Assembly (NCBI GenBank): GCA_963855995.1
Contig: OY979716.1
Coordinates: 29,710,421 to 29,774,420 of the forward strand
From: Muricea muricata
Lineage: Eukaryota; Cnidaria; Anthozoa; Malacalcyonacea; Plexauridae
Length of the DNA stretch: 64,000 bases
Reading direction: 5' to 3'
How positions within the stretch are numbered: position 1 is the first letter of the stretch; the number at the start of each line of letters is the position of its first letter. Below are positions 21,659-30,559 of this stretch, piece after piece. Below the pieces are notes generated by a model that was given only the letters and a program-made list of their open reading frames with translations, made no database searches and had not been told where the DNA came from. Position numbers and translations under genes: made by a program.

Positions 21659-24648
21659 TTAATACTTAATTTCCAGTCTCTGTGGCGGTACAGATAGTCT
21701 TCCTGATCTTGTGTAATAACCAGTATTATTTTCAGATCTTTCAGTTTCTACTGTAGGTTCTATGGACTCTTGTTTACCATGATTGTTATTTACTGGGACT
21801 TCGATTAAATGTCGTCTATTCCTTCGTACAGATCCTGTCGGCGTTTCTACGATATATGACCGCAGTGTTTCTAACTTTTCTCTAATCGTACCCGATTCTT
21901 TGCGATCTGGAATCCACACTTTATCCCGAGGTTCAAGTTGTTCTAATGTTTTAGCATCATGACGTGCATCGTGGTTATTCTTTTGACGTTTCTTTATATT
22001 CTCTTCTCTTTCTCTGACCGTCACGATATATGGCCATGTAGGAACTAGGTTATCTGCGACAAGTGGAAGTGTTGTTTGAATCATTCTTCCAAATAATAGT
22101 TTAGCAGGACTATAACCATTTTCAAGTGGAGTAGCACGATAAGCCATCAACGCAATATACGGATCTTTAGACTTCTTAAGAAGAGATTTCACTGTCTTCA
22201 CCGACCATTCAATCTCACCATTAGCCTGAGGATATCTAGGACTACTCGTTTGATGCTTGAAACCATACCTTAATGAAAACTTTATGAAATCTGCTGACTT
22301 GAACTGAGGACCATTATCCGACATTACTATATCTGGAATTCCATGTCTAAGAAAACATGATTTCATATGTGTAATCACATCTGTTGATGTTGTGCTATTC
22401 AGTAGAGCTAATTCTGGATACCTTGAGAAATAATCAACAATTATGAGATACTTCTTACCATTCAGCTCAAATAGATCAGTGCAAACATTTTGCCAAGGCC
22501 TCTCTGGCAGAACAAATGAAATTAAAGGTTCAGCTTTGTTCTGTCTCTCTTTACTGCACACATGACAATTTCCAACCAAATCCTCAACTTGCTTACTCAT
22601 ACCAGGCCACCACACTGATGTTCTGGCTCTTTCTCGACATTTGGTTATTCCCAGATGTCCTGTATGTATTTTATCAAGAATATCCAATCTCATTGATAAA
22701 GGAACTACCAATCTTTTTCCATGAAAAAGAAGTCCTTCTTGAATGGTTAAATCACCGATATGTTGCCAATACGGCTTAACAGCATCATTGATATTATTTT
22801 TATCAGGCCATCCATGAGTACAATACTTCATGACTTTATCACATACTTCATCTTGTTTTTGCCGCAGTCTAAATTCGTTTAGTCTGTCTTCTGTGACTGG
22901 TAACTCTTTTAATACTTGGTCAACAAATCCTTTTGCTTCTTCAGCGAGTACATCTTCATTTCCTTTATCTCTGATTGGAGAACGAGACAAAGTGTCAGCA
23001 CATACAAGATCTTTTCCTTGTACATGTGAAATTGTATAAGTAAATCGCATTATTCACATTCTGAATCTTTGTATTCTTGGAGACATATGGTTGAGACTCT
23101 TTTGCGTAAAGATTGGAATTAATGGCTTGTGATCTGTCTCTATGTGGAATGTCATGCCAGAAATATATTCAGAAAATTTCTCACACGCCCACATAATTCC
23201 CAATGCCTCTTTCTCAATTTGAGTGTATCTTTGTTCTGTAGAAGCATATGCAACTGGTTGCCACTCATTATTCCTTTGCTTTTGCATCAAAATGGCACCC
23301 AAACCATACGAAGACGCATCAGTGTGAATTTTTGTTTCCGCTCTTGGATCATATAGTGCCAATACAGGAGTCTTGCTGAGAATTTCTTTAATTTCGTGAA
23401 AAGCCTTTTCTTGCTTAACTCCCCAATTCCAGTGAGTCTTTTCACTTAATAAGTCTCTGATAGGTTAGTCTTATTAGCTAATTCTGATGAGAATTTTCTT
23501 AAATGATTACACATTCCTAAGAGCCGTCTTACTTCTTGAATGCTGCTGGGCGAAGACATCTCAATGATGGCACGAACTTTCTCTGGATCAGCGCTAATCC
23601 CTTTAGCGTTAATCACATGGCCCAGATAGCAAATTTCAGTTTTTGAAAATTCAAATTTTTCACTATTTAGTGTGACATTAGCTTCTTCAAGTTTCTGAAG
23701 AACTATTTTCAGCCTTGCATCGTGCTCTTTCATATCCTTTCCATGAACAAGAATATCATCAATTTCGACACATATGCCTTCACAATCTTGCAGAATCGTC
23801 TCAAGCTGTTTTTGAAAATGTTCCGAGGCTGGAGTTATACCAAACGGTAATACATTGAAATGATATCTTCCCCACGGTGTTATGAACGTAGTTATGGGAG
23901 CGGATTCTTCCGATAATGGAATTTGCCAGAAACCAGCATTGCAATCAAGCTTCGAGAACAGTGTTGATCCCGCCAACTTTGCCAATGTATAATTGACACT
24001 AGGTAAAGGATAAGTCTCTCGTAGAATGCTTTCGTTTAATTTAGAAGGGTCGAGGCAAATTCTAACATCACCGTTGGCTTTTGGTACAACTACCATATGG
24101 GAGCACCACTATGTAGATGTTTCAATTTTTGAAATCACGCCCATTTTCTCCATCCTTTCAAGTTCCTTTTTGACTTTAGGCAACCGAGGATGAGCAATCT
24201 TTCTTGCTGTATTTACAGCATGGGGTTGAGCTCCTGCTTTCAACTTGCTTGTGTACTCATTTTCAATTCTCCCTAGACCTTTGAACAGTTTAGGAGATGT
24301 ACTTTTCCAATCTTTATCAAGCTTAATTTCATCAGTGCTATTTACTGCTTTAATAAAATTTTCTTTCTTAAGTAGATTTAAAGCACGTATTGCTGGTCCA
24401 CCCAGAAGAGCTCGATGTAAACCTTTAATAACATATACATCTTGTACTATGATTTTATCATCGGATTTGATCGTTGTAAATTTTCCACAAATATTTAATT
24501 TCTTTCCATCACAGGAATGCAATTTTTTCCTTGACTTTAGCAACACAGGAAGTTTTCCTTTCATGCTCTCGTATGTGCTGAATGGAATACATGTCTCATC
24601 AGCACCAGTGTCAATATTAAATTGAACTTTTTCTCTATTTAATTTCAA
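21659..24648 (-). pseudogene. pol: Ty3 pol: protease, reverse transcriptase, RNase H, integrase (three lesions)
   Basis: Polyprotein for reverse transcription and integration. Protease (from 24648) has DTGADETCIPF and LLGGPAIRALNLL. RT (from about 24096) has VVVPKANGDVRICLDPSKLN, FSKLDCNAGFWQIPL, VLPFGITPASEHFQ and the catalytic IDDILVHG. RNase H has HTDASSYGLGAIL and YTQIEKEALGI (23362-23054). Integrase (23050-21659) has the H-H-C-C finger (HTGHLG..., CHVCSKER) and a DDE core at TDLFEL, MSDNGPQF and NGEIEWSVKTVK. Lesions: an in-frame TAG between protease and RT (about 24109), a one-base shift near 23450, and an in-frame TGA near 23054. All core catalytic residues remain. The integrase C-terminus is full length. 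Confidence 0.88.
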
Positions 24649-24689
24649 ATCTATTTTCCACTGAGCTTTATCTTTCGATGTGACTTCCC

Positions 24690-25519
24690 CTAGGAATTCA
24701 TAATTTGCATTTTCATCACAGCTGTCTTCAAATATTTCTGCAACACTTTAGTTCGGCACATTTTGGCCCAATGTCCAATTTTGGAGCATTTATTACAAGT
24801 TGAGTTTCTTGCAGGGCATCTTTCTCTGCTCTGGGATGGGTTTTTCCCACATCGGAAACAGCTTTGTTTGTTTGGGAAGTCCTTCGAGCATGACTTTGCT
24901 GTTGATTTATTATTCTGTTCTCGTCGTTCACGCCCTCTCGATTTAAACTTGCCAGAACGAAAAAAATTTATATCATTGTTTGGTGAATCAAATTTGTCTC
25001 TTAGTTCACTTCGCTGCCTTTTTACGGCGTCAGTTTCACAAACAATATCTTGCGCCTTTTTTAATGTCAGGTCGGCGTCAAGTTGAAGCCTTTGTGAGAC
25101 ATTTCCATCTTTTAATCCAACAACAATACGGTCACGGATCATTTGATCATGCAAATCTCCATATTCACAATGTTCAGCTAACACATTTAATGAGTTTATA
25201 AATTCTTCGACCGGTTCGTTGTCGTTTTGTACTCTTCTATTAAATTTAGCACGCTTGTATATTATATTTCTTCTTACTACGAACTAGGAATCAAATTTCT
25301 CCTTGATTGTCTTATATTCTTTAAGCTGAGTAGCGTTTAACTTGAACAAACTTCCGCTTGGTCGCCCATCGTATAAATCAATGTATTTATTTGTGTTACT
25401 TCATCTTTCTCGTTCAGCTCTGATAGCGTTCTAAATCTTTCGAAGCGTTGTATCCAATTTGGCCACGTTTCTCCTTTCGAAAAGTCAAAAGAATCCGGCG
25501 GTTTATGTGCCATTGCCAT
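24690..25519 (-). pseudogene. gag: Ty3 gag: capsid and zinc knuckles, frameshifted
   Basis: The structural protein starts at 25519 (MAMAHKPPDSFDFSKGETWP) shortly after the primer-binding site. The capsid-like region continues in another frame after about 25340 and has an in-frame stop near 25285. The last part (25184-24690) ends with paired zinc knuckles, CFRCGKNPSQSRERC and CNKCSKIGHWAKMC. The first knuckle has Gln/Ser where His is expected, so its metal binding is doubtful. The gag frame leads into protease on the same strand. Confidence 0.8.
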
Positions 25520-25544
25520 TTTTTTTTTAAAGGTTTTCCGTTCA

Positions 25545-25562
25545 ATCCCACCGCTAACACCA
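25545..25562 (-). promoter_or_regulatory. tRNA primer-binding site of Ty3 element
   Basis: Immediately inside the 5' LTR on the minus strand the sequence reads TGGTGTTAGCGGTGGGAT. Starting TGG (complement of tRNA CCA) and its position mark it as the minus-strand primer site. Confidence 0.7.
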
Positions 25563-25674
25563 TGTAGTGTTTGAGTATATATTAAATACCAAAAAGCTTT
25601 TTACAAAGTCTAGCTCTATTACGTATGTATGACGTATGTATAATTACGTAAAGTAATACATTAACTAATACTAC
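25563..25674 (-). repeat. 5' LTR of Ty3 element
   Basis: 112-bp partner of the LTR at 21331-21465. It has one less block of ATGATGTATGT units and its outermost base differs (ACTAC then TGTTGG instead of ACTACA). Confidence 0.85.
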
Positions 25675-27929
25675 TGTTGGTAAATTTGAAGAAATGGTTG
25701 GAAATCTTGAGCCAGTGATATACAGAAGTGGTGCTTGGCCTTGAGCAATATATCTGTTGTAACTGCCTTTTTCACAATGTTGTACCCCTCATGTTTTGCT
25801 GGCTCAGTTTTGTGGATGACAGCTTGAGCACAATATTCTTCCATACTTGGGAGAAGTGTCAATGATTTACTAGCAACAGGAAGGTTTTCCAGCCACCTGA
25901 TAGTTTAAACTCATTTAAAAATTAATTTTTACAAATTTAATATTGTTTTAAACATGAAATATTGATTTGCTAAAATACATTGCTTGTCAGTGTCAGGTTT
26001 TTTGCCTAACAAAGATTTTAACAGGGTAATGTATTAATGTTTACATGCAATGTTTATGTTATAAAGGATACAGGTATCTAGAGATTAAAGACTTATGAAA
26101 TAACTGATGTTTGTGCATACCACAAGTGAACTTTAAACAAGAGAATAAAGCCAATACACTGCAAAAGTTTGTTTTATACTCACCTATGATTGCAAAACTT
26201 GAAAGGAAACTCATCTACTCCAGTGCATGTCACATAATCTTCTCGTTTGGCAGGTGAATCCTTAAAAAGCTTGTACTCTTTCAGCAAGTATCTGCATTTA
26301 AATTGTAGAATATTTATTTAGTTACATTATAGTATCTACATAAATAAACACATTGCGAATGCTTACAAATAATTCATGATAAAATGGAAAAGCAAGAAAT
26401 TATCAGTTAAATTTCTAAATTACAGTTTCTTGTCTTTATAAGTTTACAAAACTGAAAAGGATTTTTTAAAATTTACAATAGATTAGAAAACAAGTCAAAC
26501 TTGATGAAATTATACAATCATTACCTGTCTAAATTCCAGTTAGTTTCTTTTGAACCAGTCTGAAATGCTCTATGAATAATGTGTAATCCACATGTTCCCA
26601 AAGACAACAAGGATGGCAGATCTAATTGTTCTCGAGACTCTCTCAACTCCCTTTCAAAAGCAAGATTGACATTAGGGCCATCCATACCTATCAGCCAAGT
26701 CTTTACTGGGTCAAGATCTTTAGTAGCTTTATTGTAATGGTTAAGCAGGTCGGCAGTTTCGCCATGTCCTATGAATACTGATGTAAGGTAACAGGACTCC
26801 ACTTGACAGCTTTCATCGGACCAATAGCGCACATAAACATCGAACTGCTTTTTCGGGAGCTCATCATTAAGAGATTCATCAAATAAAACAGTATGTCCTG
26901 GGGATGTGTTTATGTCATAAATGAGTTTCTTTGAAAGATATGGACCAAGTCCAAATGTGGTTACATATCTGAATTTGGACTCACTAAAGCTGTATGTTTG
27001 AGCAATTTGACTGTCAGTAAACATATGCTGAAACAAATCATTCATGCCAATGTTCGAATGTGCACAAAAATGTGAATAAACAGATTTCAATGTCCACAAA
27101 ATTTCAGCATCAGTGGCTTTCTTGGCCAAAGTTGAAAGATGATGCAAGTCCACAGGATGTAGATTCACGTTAGTTTCATTTATAGTTTCACTTGCAGTTG
27201 ATTCGCTAGTACTCATTGCTGTGGAACTAGAAACTGTAGCTGTAGAGCTCCCATTTGTGCTGGATACAAGCTGATGCATTTCTGAAATACAAGTTCTGAT
27301 AGGAACCGTATTCGAAGTTGTTTTACTGTGTTTTTTATGCAGTACTCCGTTCATGTGGGACTTTAACGCTGACTTACCCATACTGACTATACTGAACTTT
27401 CGAGTACACAGCTTACTATAAAATTACTATAACAGTTATTTATGATCTATAGCCTAATCATAAAAGCGTCAAGTTTCGTCAATCAGTTATTTAGTTGATA
27501 CAAAAGACTCTTTAATGTCAAATTCCGTATGTTTGGCTTTAGAATAAACAATGAATCAAGTCTAACAAAAAATTAAGGAGTATTTAAGGAGTTTTTAAAA
27601 ATAGTAAATTTCAAGGGCATTTCAAGCGCCCTTGAAAACACGAAATGAATTCAAGCAGTATTTAAGGAGTTTAAGGAGTAGCACGAACCCTGGGTATCAT
27701 ATATATCCATATATACCAGTATGTAAATACTGCATGCACATTATATATATTTTCTATACTTTGTATTTTAATGTTTTGCAGGAAGCATCTGAAAAACGCT
27801 TCTTGTGATGTTGGTTTCCTGAATAAATATTATTATCATGCATTCATAATATTAAACAGTAGTAGTCTGATATACCACACCATTTTATACCTTCACTAAA
27901 GATTCTCATACAAATCCATTCTTTTTATA

Positions 27930-28935
27930 GCTATTATAGCTGCACATGGTAACAGAAAAAGGCGTAAGTACGAAAATAATTATTACAGCTATAATAATTG
28001 TATTGTTGTTGCAATTATACAATTTTTATAGTACTGATATTAAACCGTAGTAGTCCGTGTACACATTAAAGTTCTATAAGATCGTAACATGCATCCATTG
28101 CTTTTTGTTAATTAAATAGCAGCTCCTGGCAATACAGAAAAATGTTAGTACACTGTGTTACCATGCATACAGCTAGCATAATAAATAAATCGTGTAGTTA
28201 TAACAGACAATCGAAGTGCAGTCACATTTTTTTAAACTGTGTAGTAAGCACACAATAATTGTATAGTAACTGTTATAGCAGACAATTGATGTACAGTCAT
28301 ACTATTAAAAAACAGGTGTCAATGTATACTTTTGAACAGTATAAGATACTAACATGTCGTCTATTGCTTTGATAGAAGACACTGCACAAAAGGGGTCTTG
28401 GTAAGCATTACAGCCAGTATAATCATTAGCTATAGCAGACAATAACTTTATACACTGTCAGTCATATTATTAAACTGACTAAGATTGTAATATGTATCCC
28501 TCAATTTGTTTTGCTTAATAGCTACTGAAGCAGCTGGTAATCAAGAAAAGCGTAAGTATAGTTGTGTAATGAGCATCACAGCTGTATATACTTAATTGTA
28601 TTCATTTGCTTGCAATACATTTTATGTACTAATATTATCAGTTGTAGTCAGACATGCAAACACCATTCTTTTTATTGCTTCAATTAATAGCAGCATCTGG
28701 CAACAAAGGACTTAAGTACAGTTATTACTACAATTACTACTATTTTAATTGAGATTCTGATATGGTATGCATCAATTCTTTTTTATTGCATACCGGTGAT
28801 ACCTTTAGGCTTATGTTATATTTATGAGTATTACATATGCTTAAAATACTGTGTATTTTTTCTCACTAACAGGCCGTTGCTTCAAGTGTGGCCTAAAAGG
28901 CCATGTAAAAGCAGATTGCCGAGCTCGCAAGTATA
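27930..28935 (+). other. Tandem array of about 170-bp intron/microexon units ending in a zinc-knuckle exon
   Basis: Five diverged tandem units each contain a 24-30-nt candidate exon between AG and GT(A/T)AG: near 27940 (CTGCACATGGTAACAGAAAA...), 28120, 28374, 28521 and 28691. In a common phase they read as variants of A-x-G-N-x-E-K. Flanking intron blocks (GTAGTAGTC, CATGCATCCATTGCTTTTT, TTACAGCTATAATAATTG, GCAGACAAT) recur in order. A sixth exon at about 28872 encodes a CCHC zinc knuckle, RCFKCGLKGHVKADCRAR, followed by GTATAT. Two units (28374, 28691) have 25-nt exons that would break the phase. I do not recognise the gene; the array could be a decayed gene or TE segment. Confidence 0.5.
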
Positions 28936-29349
28936 TTCAGCATGTAAAATATAATCTATCACGGATATGTATATTCAAGCATGTTATGTATGATTATTTT
29001 TGTGAAATATTTTCTTAATTATATCCAGGATTAATACTCTATATCATTGAGTCAATGAATGACTATAATAAACCTTGATATTAATAGCTTTATAAATAAA
29101 CATCCTCTCCCTGTAATCTTTATTATAATTTTACAACCTTTTCCACCATCATTCTGTATACCTTGTAACAGAGGACTCCAGAATGGCAAATCGTCACATT
29201 TTCATAGATCAACCTGACCCAAATGTGCCATACATATAATGTAAGAGAGATTTCTCTTACAGCACAAAACCCCCTAAAAATCTGCAAGCTGCTAAAACTA
29301 TATTTTGCTTAATTTAAGAATGCGTTGTTATGTGTGTGGCAAAATTGGG
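28936..29349. other. Gene-free stretch with small hairpin
   Basis: AT-rich, with a GTAAGAGA-GATT-TCTCTTAC stem-loop near 29240-29262. No coding sequence recognised. Confidence 0.5.
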
Positions 29350-30334
29350 GGTTAATGCGCCATATACCAAGTCATGGGTGACGTCACAGTAACATGATGA
29401 TAGTAGCTAATATTCGGTTTTTACGGTTAGCTTTCATTCACATTAGCAGTGCTTCAAAATCGTTTGCCTTCTGTCACCTCACAAACATAGAATATCTGTA
29501 TTAAAATTGTCTGCTGTATCTTGTTTTAATCCATTGCTTTTTTGGATCATTTGATTTTTTGGATCATTATTTGGCTTTTTTGGATCATTTGCTTTTTGGA
29601 TCATTTGGATTATTTGCTTTTTCGATAATTGGGATCATTTGAATTTTGGATCATTCGGATCATTTGCTTTTTGGGTCATTTGGATCATTTGCTTTTTGTG
29701 GATCATTTGCATTTATGGTCACTGTCGATGCTGGTAATTTCAACTATTCGTATAAGGGTTTTTCCAACTACTAAGCAATATAGTCACTGCAATGGTAAAG
29801 TAGAAGTAAGAATTTTTCAAATTGTGAATAAATATACGCTACTTATTCTTTAATTTCATGGATTGATGTGGGAATACGACGTGATTATCATATTACTAAT
29901 TAGAATGAAAGCCATTCTCCACACTGCGCAAATAAAGTTATTTGTTGATTAGTATTTGACCATTGCCACTATCCAGGCCGTTGTCAATAAAGTTTACATA
30001 CAGTAAAAGTTATTTGGTATTTCATGAAAACGTTATGTTTAAAAAGTTGTCCAGTGCGATAAACCAAAATACCAGCTGGCCCTTTCCTACATATTTAAAG
30101 ACAGACCTAATCACATGTTTTGCAACATTCAACATCACAAACACCTGACAGAAAAAAAACTAGTATTACCAACCAGCACCGTAAATTATACTAACTTGTC
30201 GAACGGAGAGGTGCGTGATCGCATTAGATTTATACATATGTGTGGCGAAAAATAGCCGTTTGTTAAAAATCGATTCTTGCTCATTGTGTTAACAAACGCA
30301 GTATGCAGAATGTATTTCTGTCAAATATCCGAGC
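29350..30334. repeat. Dispersed 1-kb repeat, copy 2
   Basis: Same orientation as 3748-4744, with the same start (GGTTAATGCGCC) and the same end (TATCCGAGC). It includes the GGATCATTTG minisatellite block at 29530-29715. It lies immediately upstream of the DDE-OTU-CXC gene. Confidence 0.9.
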
Positions 30335-30559
30335 AACAGAAATATGATACTCTATTGGTATCATTTATGACAATAGCAGGACAATTTTTGAGGTTACTTG
30401 AATATGGTGGCAATTAGAAAGAGTTTGTGGTTTTTATGTATTCTAATTTGCAAATTATCAAATTCGCCATTATGTGATGCCTCCCTGAAAAAGTCTTGGT
30501 TGGACTTAATCAAGTTATGCATTGCCAATTGTGGGAAAGCGACAGATGGAATCTAAATA

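Larger units (their letters stand above)
21331..25674 (-). mobile_element. Ty3-type LTR retrotransposon, 4.3 kb, minus strand
   Basis: Short LTRs (21331-21465 and 25563-25674) flank gag-pol in the order gag, protease, RT, RNase H, integrase. RT before integrase identifies Ty3. LTRs run TGTAGT...CTACA and differ by two substitutions and about 22 bp of ATGATGTATGT repeat copies, so the insertion is not old. It lies inside exon 3 of the hAT transposase. A clean target duplication is not visible; only CAG/GCAG is shared at the borders. Confidence 0.9.
20231..27381 (-). pseudogene. hAT transposase, interrupted by LTR retrotransposon and nonsense codons
   Basis: Cut-and-paste transposase. Exon 1 (27381-26525) begins with a zinc-finger-like MGKSALKSHMNGVLHKKH and carries GHTVLFDESLN, QFDVYVRYW, WLIGMDGPNVN and a LGTCGLHIIHRAF block, and ends at a GTAATG donor. 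Exon 2 (26291-26184) has KREDYVTCTGVDEFPFKFC. Exon 3 begins at 25896, is cut by the Ty3 insertion at 25675/21331, and continues with the C-terminal dimerisation region LLVLSHGQA-VERGVSVN. In-frame stops lie between those two motifs (about 20680), near 20548 and near 20297. The tail (20532-20231) is a Lys/Glu-rich coiled coil. hAT identity rests on the DGPN, GLH and HGQ.VERGFS signatures. Confidence 0.8.
19998..27692 (-). mobile_element. hAT-family DNA transposon, 7.7 kb, GGTATC target duplication
   Basis: The termini are inverted CAGGGTTCGTGCT (19998-20010) and AGCACGAACCCTG (27680-27692). GGTATC occurs on both sides (19992-19997 and 27693-27698). Subterminal AAGGAGT words cluster at both ends (about 20031-20050 and 27580-27680), as expected for transposase binding sites. 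Its transposase gene runs on the minus strand and is split by a Ty3 retrotransposon at 21331-25674. A 6-bp rather than 8-bp duplication points to a hAT subgroup with shorter TSDs. It sits in the 3' untranslated part of LINE B. Confidence 0.82.
15208..27838 (+). mobile_element. LINE B, non-LTR retrotransposon split by three insertions
   Basis: Pieces at 15208-15755, 16302-17110, 19413-19997 and 27693-27838 join into one LINE when the inserted elements and one copy of each target duplication are ignored. The EN-RT linker (ENLIKENKNNPSGLWKTLNE) opens it. RT and a LINE C-terminus follow, and the 3' untranslated end is GGAAGCATCTGAAAAACGC...GAATAAATATTATTATC near 27781-27838. The reading frame is continuous across two of the insertion sites, which fixes their boundaries to the base. 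It lies directly after the LINE A tail, so either the two were adjacent or LINE A cut off its 5' part. Confidence 0.8.

Noticed and set aside
21331..25675. A 5-bp target duplication for the Ty3 element
   Set aside because: Flanking bases share only CAG/GCAG; the ends of the two LTRs differ by a base or two, so the TSD cannot be fixed by eye.
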